A stretch of 64,000 nt of DNA from Cryptomeria japonica (taxonomy: Eukaryota; Streptophyta; Pinopsida; Cupressales; Cupressaceae), in NCBI RefSeq assembly GCF_030272615.1, contig NC_081414.1, positions 657,588,292 to 657,652,291 of the forward strand, given 5' to 3'. Within the stretch, counting starts at the first letter, position 1, and every line of letters starts with the position of its first letter. The translations under genes and the position numbers were made by a program. This document shows positions 1-10,529 of this stretch, piece by piece. Under the pieces are notes generated by a model. The model had not been told where the DNA came from, ran no database searches, and was given only the letters and a program-made list of their open reading frames with translations.

Positions 1-259
1 TGAGAATCCATTGCGTGAGACTTAGCAGCCATATTCTAATTAGCTATTGGGTGTGTACCTAAGTCAGCAAGCAAAGGTTTTCTTCTCTAAGACAACTTCC
101 ATAGGGTTAGCATGTTGTGATTGAGTTATTATGGATCTTGCGTGTTTTCTGTGTTTTCATCCCTCAAATTAAAATTGAGATACTAAAACTAGAGAAAACA
201 AATCAACAACTCAGTGATAAAACTCTATCCATGTCAAAACAAGCCTATCTCGGTCAAAA

Positions 260-630
260 AAATTAGTCCACCTCAGAATTGGTCATACTCAGTTGTCAGA
301 CTCAGCTACTGAAAAACTCAGATTTTTTGTCTCTGACCTATTAATAGTCATACGAGCCTTATCATTTGTCATCCTACACCATATCTTGTGTCATACGAGT
401 CTTTTAAATTGTCATTCGATCTCAATCTTGTGTCATACGAGACCTAGCAGTCTGTCATTTAAGCTAAATCATGTGTTGTATGAGACATAACTGCACTGAA
501 TCCTTTGTCGTTTGGGACCTGCCCATTTGTTGTACGGTACTAGGCAGCAACTCATATGAAATAGAACTGTTGTTGTCCTAAAGTTGTTATACTGTCGTAC
601 GGTCTTAGAAATCCTATCATACGAGTCTCT
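260..630 (+). repeat. Tat-1 leader array: TGTCATACGAG-like motif at ~21-22 nt spacing
   Basis: About a dozen degenerate copies of TGTCRTAYGAGNC lie on the + strand. Taking the G of GTC, copies start near 347, 368, 390, 411, 432, 454, 475, 507, 529, 551, 572, 594 and 616, so nearly all steps are 21 or 22 nt with one step of 32. The sequence between motifs is not conserved. The array lies in the untranslated leader upstream of the gag start at 957. The same motif recurs in the intron of the antisense PMD gene (12521-12750). Function is unknown. Confidence 0.75.
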
Positions 631-956
631 GATTTTGCTAGACCAGAACAGTCAAACCTATCTAAAATAGTCTACAACGAGTTTAAAACTAGTTATCATC
701 CTCCTGAGCATAAACAACCTTGATAGTGTACCTTTGTCGTTGCGTTGCATGATTTTGTTGATCATCTTTAAGCTAGTTCAAACAACATCTTATCAAATCT
801 AAGTTAACTTAGATAATGTCTTACATAGGATAGATCAGTCCTAAAACCAGACCAGATCTTAGTAACTTTTCTCAATCACTATGTTAAACGAACTACTAGC
901 TACAATTTGATCTTGACTTTTGCAGCACATTTAGCTCTCGGTTTTGTCAGTTACAA

Positions 957-2520
957 ATGCTTGTTCAAACTAGAAACTCTCACAACAAAATAGACAAAGG
1001 AAAAGAAACACCCTTTTTGTCAAACGACAATCCATTCTTTGAAGCAAATCTCTTTCAAAATAAACCATCCTCATCACAAATACTAGTTTATGATCTACCA
1101 ATCTTTGGTCAACCCCTATCTCCCACCATGTCTGGGGAAAGACAAGAATGAGAAGCTAATAAACGAGACACTCACAATGACTTTAGCAATCATGCCACTG
1201 ATAGTGATTCCTTATTGACTGAATCTAAGCTTCCTAAACCTCCCGAAGCCGAAGTACATAGATGTCAAAATGATAAAGAGTTCTGAAAAATGATGGAGGT
1301 CATCATGGCTAGGGAAAAAGAAGACTATTTCCTAGAATTAACAAAGCAAGGCACCAAACTCCATACTAGTTATAATGTGGAGGCCCTTGTCACTAAAGAG
1401 GAAGAGACACCATGGGGAAAAATAAGCAAACAAATGCAAACATTACAAACTATGGTCACAAAACTACAAAACAAAGATAAAACACCAAAACAATATTCTC
1501 TGGACACAATATGCCCATTCCCATTTGACAAAAACCTTTACATGCCTCCATTTACTTCATGAGTTGAGATCCCAAAATTTGACAAATATGATGGTACCTT
1601 AGATCCTCAAGATCATGTCAAAGAGTTTTGTGTTGCCTATATGGAGCTCATGCGCGATCAAATGTATCTCATGCGCCTTTTCCCAAGAAGTTTAGGGGGT
1701 CAAGCAATGGAATGGTTCTCAAGTCTACCCAAAGGAATAAAAATGTTTGAAGAACTAATCCAATTATTTTTACAACAATACTCATACAATATTCGACATC
1801 CTATGAATATGATAGAGCTTTGCAATACCAAACAAAAGACAGGAGAACCCTTTCTCACTTTTCTCCAATGGTGGAGAAAGATGTTCTCTAGATATTCACA
1901 GACTATCCCAAATCTTGAGAAAATGGATATCTTTGTCAACAACCTAATCCATAAATTAAAGTATAGTGTCTAGATGCAAGTACATCCTTCATTCAACAAA
2001 ATGGCAGATAACACCCTCAGAATGGAAGATGTGCTTATAAAAAAGGGAGATATATTGCTTTGGAAAGAAACATCGCAAGGTTCTAGCTCTAAAGAAAAGA
2101 GTAAATACTGGAAATACAACAAAGATAATAACAGGAACATTGTTACTAATGGAGTGGTAGATACTGTCCGAGCAAAAACAAAATCCACAATATTTAACTT
2201 GGCTAGTGGCATGCAAGCACTCAAGACAGCTGAAACTGCAGCAGAAAATCCTCCAAAGAAAACAAGAGAATGGTTTAAAGAAAAGCCTTGGCTTTCAAAG
2301 CCTAAGTGTGATTTTACTCCTCTAGACGAGTCATATGAATAATCTTTCAAAACCTTATTGGCAAATGATCTGATAACATTGCCAGACAATTCTAGACCAT
2401 ATGACCCAGAAATTAGACCCAAATGGTGGAGAGAAAATGAATACTATGACTACCATTGGAACAAGGGACATAACATAAACAACTGCATGAAACTTCGAAA
2501 TGAATTCCAAGATATTTGTT
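957..2520 (+). pseudogene. gag: Tat-1 gag (broken)
   Basis: Encodes the capsid/nucleocapsid precursor of the retroelement. The start ATG at 957 is chosen because the following residues (MLVQTRNSHNK) align with the MPVTRSQSNK start of the Tat-2 gag. The retrotransposon Gag core runs about 1569-1970, with the hallmark stretches PKFDKYDGTLDPQDHVKEF, LMRLFPRSLGGQAMEW and FLTFLQWWRKMFSRY. A Tat-type zinc motif (C-x2-H-x4-H-x4-C) lies near 2434-2485, but its first Cys is Tyr here (YYDYH). In-frame stops sit near 1149, 1284, 1560 and 1971, and a frame change occurs near 2430-2500. Not functional as it stands. Confidence 0.85.
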
Positions 2521-2852
2521 GGAAATCACACGACTAATGCTGATCATAAGGCCTTTAAAGATCCCTTACTGACTTATGAACAAGGAGATTCCTCAAAATC
2601 CAAGGGAGGAGCTAGAGTCAATTATACCTACACTAACAACGATAATGTGATCAACATGATTGAATATGCTCAACCTAAATATTGCAATGTGATCCTAGTC
2701 TAAGATCACCAAAGTCAAGAACAAGCTGCTAATGTCGTGACTCACGCTCAAAGGAAGATTACTCTCCCAGCAGCTAGTTCCTCAACTTTCGATCAAACAA
2801 CATCAAATCTACCAAATAGACAAATAGACACAATCATGGCCAAATCAAATAG

Positions 2853-3500
2853 TTGGCTTCATCATCTTCTCCTAGTTATAGTATTGTCAAACAATTGAAG
2901 AAAACCAATGCTAAAATCTCCATTTTGGAACTGCTTAAGATCTCTTCTACTCATAGAGAGGTCCTGGACAAGGCTCTACTTACCACAAGTGTCCCTAAAG
3001 ATTTAGACATAGACCGGTTTCAATCTATGGTGGATCACCTGACCTCACCTCATTACCTCAATTTCTCTGAAGAATATGATAACTCACTGAGTCACCCACA
3101 TAACCAGGCATTGCACATTGAAGCCATGATCCATAAACACTGAGTTAAACATGTTTTGATAGATGGAGGCGCTAGGTTGAATATTTGTACCTACCATCTA
3201 CTGACATAGCTGGGATTTTTTGAAAACGTTGTTGACCCAACAAAGAAAATAACAATCAAGGCTTATGATGAAGAAGAAAGAACTTCTAAGGGTCTGGTGC
3301 AATTACCAATCAAGGTAGGACCTATAGAAAGAGATATCATTTTTCAAGTCCTCGATCTTCATCTTTCATACAACATCTGGGCAGGCCATGGATTTATGAG
3401 ATGAAAGCAGTACCATCTACGTATCATCAACGCCTAGAATTTCCTTATGATGGAGTTGAAGTCAGTATTCCTACCATACAAGCTATACCTGCAATGCATT
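2853..3500 (+). pseudogene. Tat-1 linker and aspartic protease (broken)
   Basis: The first ~95 codons form a linker conserved in Tat-2 (ISILELLK, LSHPHNQALHIE). The retropepsin-like domain follows at about 3144-3400. It carries the catalytic motif VLIDGGARLNIC, the DGG form seen in Tat proteases, and the second conserved block LPIKVGPIERD. A stop at 3141 (TGA) separates linker and protease. A frameshift near 3383 moves the conserved LGRPWIYEMKAVPSTYHQ tail into another frame. The enzyme would have processed the Gag-Pol polyprotein; this copy cannot make it. Confidence 0.8.
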
Positions 3501-3696
3501 AACACAGAGTGTTGATGCTTTTGTTCCTCATAATAGAGCGACCTCTACAGCTAAAAGTTCAAAATCTTGGCTGAAAGATTTAGAAAAGAAATTGAAAATC
3601 ACAAACACTGGCATAGATAGCTACAAAATAGAGCCTATACTCTCACTAATGTCTCTTCCTCCATCACCAAGATAGTCTGGAAAACCGTTAGAGCTT

Positions 3697-4551
3697 ATGA
3701 AGCCACAAATTTCAGCTCCAAATGTCATTTATAATGGTGTCTTTATACAGTCCTCTACTTCTCTTGCAGATGAAATAGAAGAGGATGATGTTCTCAAATC
3801 ACTTTTCAAAGAAGATAGTGCAAAAAAAGAAATACGACATTGTGAGATTTCCCCAACACAATATGGTCCAAGATATAAGATGCTTCAACACGTGGGATAT
3901 TCAGGGGCTGGTCCTCTAGGGAAACATCAAAAAGGTATTGTTGAATCTATTCAGTTACAAACTAAGTCTATCAATGATAAAGTTGGACTAGGATATGATC
4001 CAAGAAAGCAATCAAATCAGAAGCACACGTCCCACCATCAATGTAAGTGGAAGAAAAAGGTACTACCTTTAACAACACAAGAAATTAATACTCAACAAAC
4101 TCAGGAAGAGTGTGACGATGAACAAAAAGAATCTCCCACCCAGAGAGAGGAAATAGCTGGTAATCAAGTTCCAATTATATCGGATATAATACCACAAGAA
4201 GTAGAAGTCCTAGAAGATATGAGAGATGAAGTATATAGAATTAGAGAATTGTTTGCACTGTTGAATATTCTGGTAACATATACTGGCAGACAACAAGTAG
4301 ATGATTCAGAAACTGATTCCAATGAGTATGAATGGGGTCCTGACCATCTCTTAGATACCTCTACTATAGAAATCCCTGAAGAATCCAGTGATATCACAGA
4401 TGATGCACAAGAGCTGATATGCCTAAAAATGGAAAATGAAATGGAAGATATCAGACTAAAAAGACAAGAAGACTATGAACGACAGTTGGAGGAAGAAAGG
4501 ACACAAGCAATTTCTTCACCTACTAACTCTCCCTCTAATGAGATAAGATGA
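3697..4551 (+). pseudogene. Tat-1 polyprotein segment with G-patch domain
   Basis: An open stretch of 284 codons in the same frame as the downstream pol. Residues about 56-100 form a G-patch-like module: YGPRYKMLQHVGYSGAGPLG, then further glycines ending in VGLGYDP. G-patch domains are short glycine-rich RNA-binding or helicase-activating modules. The rest is acidic and low in complexity (EEDD, EESSD) with a Glu/Arg-rich possible coiled coil at the C-end. Tat-2 has the same module at the same place (41415-42122). Its location between protease and RT recalls the G-patch that follows the protease of betaretroviruses; that parallel is inference. Confidence 0.7.
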
Positions 4552-5352
4552 ATCAGGTATGGAACTACAAAAGAAGAATTAGAAGCTACAGAAATAGAAC
4601 TAGTCATCTGTCCAGAGGAAGTTGAATAGAACAGATGATAGGGATTAACAGAACCATCAAGGTTATGTCCACAAGTGTGTCAAATACAAGTACTCAATGA
4701 ACCAAATCACGAAGGAACTTGCAACATCAAAGATGTGGGTATTGATACTATATATACTTTTACTAAGCCACTTGAAGATGAATCAAAAACTTCATCCTAT
4801 GACTCTGATGACTTAGACAGGAGCTCTATTTATAACAACAACTATTCAACAATACATTATGACTACTCTGTCATGAATGTTGAGATATTATCTACTGACC
4901 CTGTTACTGACACACCACAATATGTAGTCCAGTCTGAAGTAGGTGACGATGCTAGAAGTAGCTCGCTTGGGTTAGGTCCAATAAATACTAACATGAATTT
5001 TGAGAATCATGTCATGACTCTTACTGGTCTCGAGACACATATGCAAGGTAGTCTTCTGGAACTCGACTGGTTGGTCTGAATCCATGATGATAGTACCATG
5101 AACTCCCTTGAACTTGTTCCAACCTTATCCTTAATACACCCTAAATTGATTGATTGTACTCTTTATAACCAACCCTTGGATGTACCTACTTTTGCAAATG
5201 ACTAAACATTAGCCTATTATCTCAATGCAGTTGAACCCATGAACTCTTCCACCAGTGAATAGAGTGGAAACAAGACTGAAATAGATATCAAGTATCTTAG
5301 TCACAAAAATAAGAAAAATAAAAATAAAAGATCTGATGGCAAAAAACATATT
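4552..5352 (+). pseudogene. Tat-1 acidic spacer between G-patch and RT
   Basis: Same frame as pol, interrupted by several stops (for example at 4549, 4627, 5077 and 5203). The translation is rich in Asp, Glu, Ser and Thr and has no recognisable enzyme motif; 4675-5079 is open for 134 codons. The end (from about 5290) becomes Lys-rich (KNKKNKNKRS). Tat-2 has an equivalent acidic spacer at 40700-41400. I see no function beyond linking domains. Confidence 0.55.
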
Positions 5353-6750
5353 GTGGCAGTATCAAAATCTAAAAAAGAGAAAATAAAGGACGTACCTAAG
5401 GGTGAAAACCTCTCTGAGGTGCCTAAAGGTGAGATACTTGATATTCTACCATGTCATTTCCAAGAGAGATCTTCCATATTGATCAAGCCAACTCAGCCAG
5501 TGAACATTGGGAGTCAAGAAATGCCACATATCATTAATTTAGCCCAATCACTATCAGCAGAAGAGTTAAAAGATTTCAGCAACCTTTTTGTAGAAAAGAA
5601 GATCAAATTTGCATGGACATACTTAGACATGCTAGGACTAGATCTTGATCTCACCATGCATCACCTCTCTATTACACTAGGAGGTAAACCAGTCAAGAAA
5701 AAACTCCATAAGATGCATCCTCATGTGGCACTGCTAGTCAAAGCTGAATTAGAGAAATTGCTAAAAGCTAGATTTATTAGAGCTATAGACTATGGAGAAT
5801 GGATATCAAATATGGTACCTATATCAAAGGAAGACAAATCTATTAGAGTTTTCATAGACTTCAGGGATTTCAATAAGGCATGTCTGAAAGATGATTTTCC
5901 ATTGCTCAATATTGACACGATAGTAGATATGACTGCTAGATATGAGATATATTTGTTAATGGATGGATTCTTTGGCTACAATCATATCAAGATAACACTT
6001 GAAGATCAAGAAAAGACAACTTTCACATGTGCATGGAGAACATTTTACTGGAATGTTATGTCGTTTGGGCTAAAGAATGCATGAGCAACTTACCAAAGAG
6101 CAGTAACCACTATCTTCCATGATATGATGCATAAAAACATGGAAGATTATGTCGATGATACCCTAGTCAAAACCATGAAGAGATCTACGCATATTCAAGA
6201 ACTAGGCCTCATACTAGATAGAATGGAAAGATTCAAGCTCTGATTAAATCCTAAAATGTGTGCATGTGGAGTAACATCAGGAAAATTGCTTGGTTACATA
6301 ATTTCAAAAAAAGGAATTGAGGTTGACCCTGAAAAGGTCCAAGCTATAATGGAAATGCCTCCGCCCAAGAATATCAATCAAATGAGAAGTTTACAAGGCC
6401 GTGTTCAATCAATAAGGTGTTTTATATCTCAGCTAGCAAACAAAGTTGAACCCTTCACAAAGGTATTAAGGAAAGGAATTCAATACAACTGGGATAAAGA
6501 CTGTGAACAACATTTAAAACAAATAAAAGAATATCTTTCTAATCCACCCATATTAATGCCACTGATTCAAGGTAAACCATTGATCCTATACATTTCAACT
6601 ACAGATACTTCACTGGGGGCACTTCTGGCACAACAAGATGACAATAAAAAGGAACGATCTATCTATTACATCAGCAAAACATTGGTGTTGTATGAAATGA
6701 ATTACACTATAATAGAGAAAGCATGCTTCGCATTGATCTTTGCATCATAA
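5353..6750 (+). pseudogene. pol: Tat-1 reverse transcriptase and Ty3-type RNase H (broken)
   Basis: Copies the element RNA into DNA. RT blocks are readable in order: ARFIRAIDYGEWISNMVPISK, FIDFRDFNKAC, LLMDGFFGYNHIKI, FTCAWRTFYWNVMSFGLKNA, then the catalytic YVDD box near 6150 (MEDYVDDTLVK), LLGYIISKKGIEVDPEKV and the connection MRSLQGRVQSI. The RNase H part starts near 6470 with ILYISTTDTSLGALLAQ and ends near 6750 at ALIFAS. Stops interrupt it at 6082 (TGA for the Gly of KNAGA), 6241 (TGA for Arg of RLNPK) and 6748 (TAA for Gln). Confidence 0.9.
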
Positions 6751-6765
6751 AAATTAAGGCACTAT

Positions 6766-7560
6766 ATGTTGGCACACTCTATTAAACTAGTAGCTAAGAT
6801 TGATCCACTCAAATATCTTCTCAGTAAAGCAACACTTAGAGGAAGACTGGCTAAATGGGTCATGGTTCTTACAGAATTTGACATTGAATATGTGGATTGT
6901 AAAGCCATCAAAGGACAAGTTATTGCAGACCAACTTGTTGATGCTCCACTTGAAGACAGTCAACCTCTGCATATAGAATTCCCAGATGAATCAATCATGC
7001 ACCTTACTGAACAATCATGGAAGATGTTCTTTGATGGGTCTTTCACTCAACATGGTTCTGGTGCCGGAATACTTTTTGTTACTCCCCAAAAATACTCAAT
7101 CCCAAAATCTTACAATATTCTCTTCCCTTGCACAAATAACATTGCAGAATATGAAGCTTTGGTAAATGGAATCAAGCTGGCCATCGAGTGGAAGATTGTT
7201 GAATTACACATCTATGGAGATTCTCAACTCATCATCAACCAAAACACTGACCTATATCAGATAAGAGATGAGAAACTGATGCCTTATAAGAGAATGATGG
7301 ATGATCTGAAGAAATACTTTACCTTTTTATCATTTCAGTAGATCCCCAGAACAACAAATAGAGCAGCGGATGCAATGGCCACTTTGGAATCTATACCACA
7401 GCTACAGGAATCTAATTTTTGCTTTGAATTCCTGGTGGAAGAGTTACATTATCCTTCCTATGATTCTCCCGAGTCCCAAATGCTTTGTTCTATTATTGGA
7501 CATGATTCATCTCATTATAGCCACATTTACTCTTAACTGCATGACCAAGTTGTCCCTGCT
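6766..7560 (+). pseudogene. Tat-1 second RNase H (aRNH)
   Basis: The first ~45 codons finish the Ty3-type RNase H (LAKWVMVLTEFDIEY). A second complete RNase H fold follows: MFFDGSFTQHGSGAGILF (first Asp), CTNNIAEYEALVNGIKLA (Glu), IYGDSQLIINQ (second Asp) and NRAADAMAT near 7360 (last Asp). This is the additional, archaeal-type RNase H known from the plant Tat lineage. A TAG at 7339 lies just before the last catalytic block, which continues in the same frame. The rest to ~7560 is a weak linker to the integrase. Confidence 0.85.
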
Positions 7561-7589
7561 AATCTTTCCCGAAATGAAAAACGGAACCT

Positions 7590-8800
7590 AGTCCAAAATG
7601 CGTCATGGTACGTCATCATTGCTAACAACCTATTCAGGTGAGGTTTAGATAATACTTTGCTTAGATGTCTAGAAACTAAGGAGTCTCTACATGCATTATC
7701 CGAGGTTCATGAAGGTGTTTGTGGATCCCATTTGAATGGTCTAACTTTAGCACAAAAACTACTAAGGGCTAACTACTACTGGCCAGACATGGAGAAAGAA
7801 GCTCAAAAATTTGCTAAAACTTGTGAAAAGTGCCAACTGCATGGGCACCTTATCCATGCTCTAGCAAGGGATCTCATACCCTTTGTGACACACTAGCCCT
7901 TTCAATAGTGGGTGTTTGATCTAATTGGTCAAATCTATCCTGCATCATCTAACAGACACAAATTTATTATCACTACCACTGAGTACTTCACTAAGTGGGT
8001 AGAAGCGATTCTGCTCACCAAAGCAACTAGCAAACAAGTAGCTCTATTTATTCTTAATTATATCATCTACAGGTATAGTATACCTTCATCCATTATAACT
8101 GACAATGGGGGATAGTTCAAGAACAAAGATCTAGATGAACTCTATGAGAAATTCAAAATAAAAAAACACTGGTCATCAATATATTACCCTCAAGGTAATG
8201 GACAAGTAGAGACATCTAACAAAAACCTATTGACTATCTTGCATAGAATAATGAACAAATCTGGGAAGAATTGGCATTTGTAGCTCAATCCTGCATTGTG
8301 GTCTTATAGAACAAGTATCAGAACACCTACTGGGGCTACACCTTTTTCTTTGGTGTATGGGTATGAAGCAATATTACCTATTGAAGTGGAAATACCATCT
8401 CTAAGAGTTTCTTTGCAAGGTCTTGTTACTGATGAAGACTATAGAATATCTAGATTACAAGAGCTTGAATTGATGTATGAGCATCGACAAGTGGCATTTG
8501 ATTGTCTCAGAGTGTATCAAAAGAGCATGTCCAGAGGATATAACAAAAAGGTTCGACACCAAGAATTTCAGGTTAGTGACCTAGTTCTAAGAGAAAATCC
8601 TAAAAAATCAACAGTTTCGAGACAACAAAGGGAAGTTCGAACCCAATTGGCTGGGTCCCTATATCATTACTGCAACTTTTGGCGCTGGTGCCTATCAACT
8701 CTCAACATCAAAAGGAGAATAGCTCCGCAAATGGATCAACACCATCCATCTGAAGAAATTCTTCACTTAAATATTCTCTGCTCCAGCAGCCTATAGAGCT
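7590..8800 (+). pseudogene. Tat-1 integrase (broken)
   Basis: Inserts the element DNA into the genome. The HHCC zinc domain is readable at about 7690-7860 (EVHEGVCGSH, CEKCQLHG). Catalytic residues of the DDE core are visible: Asp in VFDLIGQIYP (about 7918), Asp in IITDNGG (about 8098) and Glu in GNGQVETSNK (about 8208). The C-terminal region to ~8800 has WSYRTSIRTPTGATPFSLVYGYEA. Stops break the frame at about 7894, 7906, 8113 and 8281; most look like CAG or TGG turned into TAG. Confidence 0.88.
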
Positions 8801-8802
8801 AA

Positions 8803-9015
8803 AAAGTCTCGAAGAAATCCTAAAAATCATAAAATATCCTGAAGAAATCCTACAAACCATAAAATGTCTTGAAAAAATCATAAAAATCAAAAAAAGTTTT
8901 GAAAAAAAAAAAAAAATCAGAAAAAGTCCTGAAAAAATCCTAAAAATTAGAAAAAGTCCTGAAGAAATTCAAAAAAACAAAGAAAAGAAAAAAAAGAAAA
9001 AAAAAGAAAAAGAGA
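8803..9015 (+). repeat. A-rich minisatellite after Tat-1 integrase
   Basis: Roughly six degenerate copies of a ~30-nt unit built on AAAAGTCCTGAAGAAATCC and AAAAATCA, grading into a purine stretch of A and G up to about 9015. It begins directly after the integrase reading frame. The equivalent place in Tat-2 is also A-rich on the coding strand (37050-37110). No gene seen. Confidence 0.7.
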
Positions 9016-9026
9016 GAAAATGCTCT

Positions 9027-9112
9027 GGTGGAAACCTAGTAAATAGGCACCTTGGTAAAAAAAATAAAAATGAATCTCTATCAAGTAGGTGAAAACCTGG
9101 CAAACAGGCGCC
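9027..9112 (+). other. Conserved hairpin motif GGTGAAAACCTGGCAAACAGG, two copies
   Basis: Two tandem copies, 9027-9051 (degenerate) and 9088-9112 (well kept), of GGTGAAAACCTGG followed by CAAACAGGCGCC. CCTG and CAGG can pair as a 4-bp stem with a short loop. The same motif is present once in Tat-2, in the same sense and position relative to integrase (37011-37038 on the - strand). Conservation outside coding sequence between two diverged families points to an RNA or DNA signal; its role is unknown. Confidence 0.7.
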
Positions 9113-10529
9113 TCTTGTACTCAAGCACTCCATCTATCAACGCAACATTGGCATTCTCACTTTCATGCATCTTTTCTTTCGCTTGTACATATTTTAGTCA
9201 CTTTTGTGAGATCCTGGTTCATTGGAACCCTCATGGCTTGAAATCAATCATTGTTCTAGTCTTAGGTTAATCGCTAGAGCACTTTACATGTCCTAAGAAG
9301 TATCAACCAAGTCATCTTTACGTCAATGATACTCTGTTGTCAACTCCAAGTCAGTCACCTATCTCCTAACTACTGAAGAGTTTTATCACTGAGTAAACAA
9401 GCAAAACAACATAACTGAAAACAATCACTAAACAGTTTGAGCTATGCATGCAAATTTTCTTTGTGTGTTGTCTTTTATTGAATTTTGATTATTATCTCTC
9501 TAAGTAACTCGAGGAAGTCTATCTTGACTAAGAGGAAAAAGGATTGGGGGCATAATATCTTTGTTGTTTCTGCTTGTAGGAATGATTTCGATGATCTAGA
9601 AACATCTAATCAGCTGGGTGTCTATGATAAGTGCCTTCACATCAAGGTGAAATTGCCTCACATACCCTGACTCCTCTTATTTGAATGCTATAGGGAGGTT
9701 CCCATCATATCTTTGTCTATTTTGAGGGAATTTCTTTATTGTGCAATCCAAGTCCCTGTGAAATCTGTCCAAGGATATGAACGAAAAAGGGTTATTGCGG
9801 ACAAGATAATTAATATTGCAAATGAAAAGAAGTGAACTCTATTATGTCTGCTATAATTGTAAAACACTCAGTGATGAAAATTAAGCTTTCCAAAGTCCAA
9901 TGACTAGGGATTGCATCTAATTTTTCATATCATTTTGCATTTCATTCCACATCTTGTGAATTTAGAGTGATTTCAGTATGGTAACAATGATCTCCTTATT
10001 TTTTGAATGAGTGCTGGAAGCTTCATTTTTTTTTAGCTACGTGGTCTCTTTTCATCATTTCTCTGATCGAGTACTTGTGTTTTCGAGATGTTTAGCTGCA
10101 TACATAAACATTTAATATAGATCCATACATTTCATTATTACACATCTGCATTCATCTTATTGCATATAAAAAAATGACAAATTTGCATTATTCATTACTT
10201 AGTTGCACATTCATCTATTTGCATATGAAAAGAAACAAAAATAGACATCCATGATCATTTGCATTACATACATTCCTACTAGAAAGAAATGCATACATGT
10301 AGAATAAAGCATATAGAAAGCATCTCAAAAATTGAAGCAACACAAGTATAATGAAGTCAAATTGGATCTTGTATATATATATATATATATATATTGTATC
10401 AATTATAAGAGCACAAAATGATGTCAAATGACATATACAAACTCCCATTGGAGCAAGAATCGTATGGCTACAAAAAAATAGGTGTGTCTACAAATAAGAA
10501 TACTAATATCACAGCTACAAAAAGAATAT
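9113..10529. other. Tat-1 non-coding stretch between integrase and antisense PMD gene
   Basis: No credible gene. Part (near 9205-9235, CCTGGTTCATTGGAACC) resembles a direct repeat in Tat-2 (36277-36376). From 10090 to 10215 there are degenerate repeats around TTGCATAT, matching the tandem repeats of Tat-2 at 36005-36153 in the corresponding orientation. A pure (AT)n microsatellite of about 22 nt lies at 10373-10394. This region would be the 3' untranslated part of the antisense PMD gene. Confidence 0.6.

Noticed and set aside
293-490. 65-codon frame over the Tat-1 leader array
   Set aside because: It runs over a repeat array in an untranslated leader with no recognised domain and is not in frame with gag.
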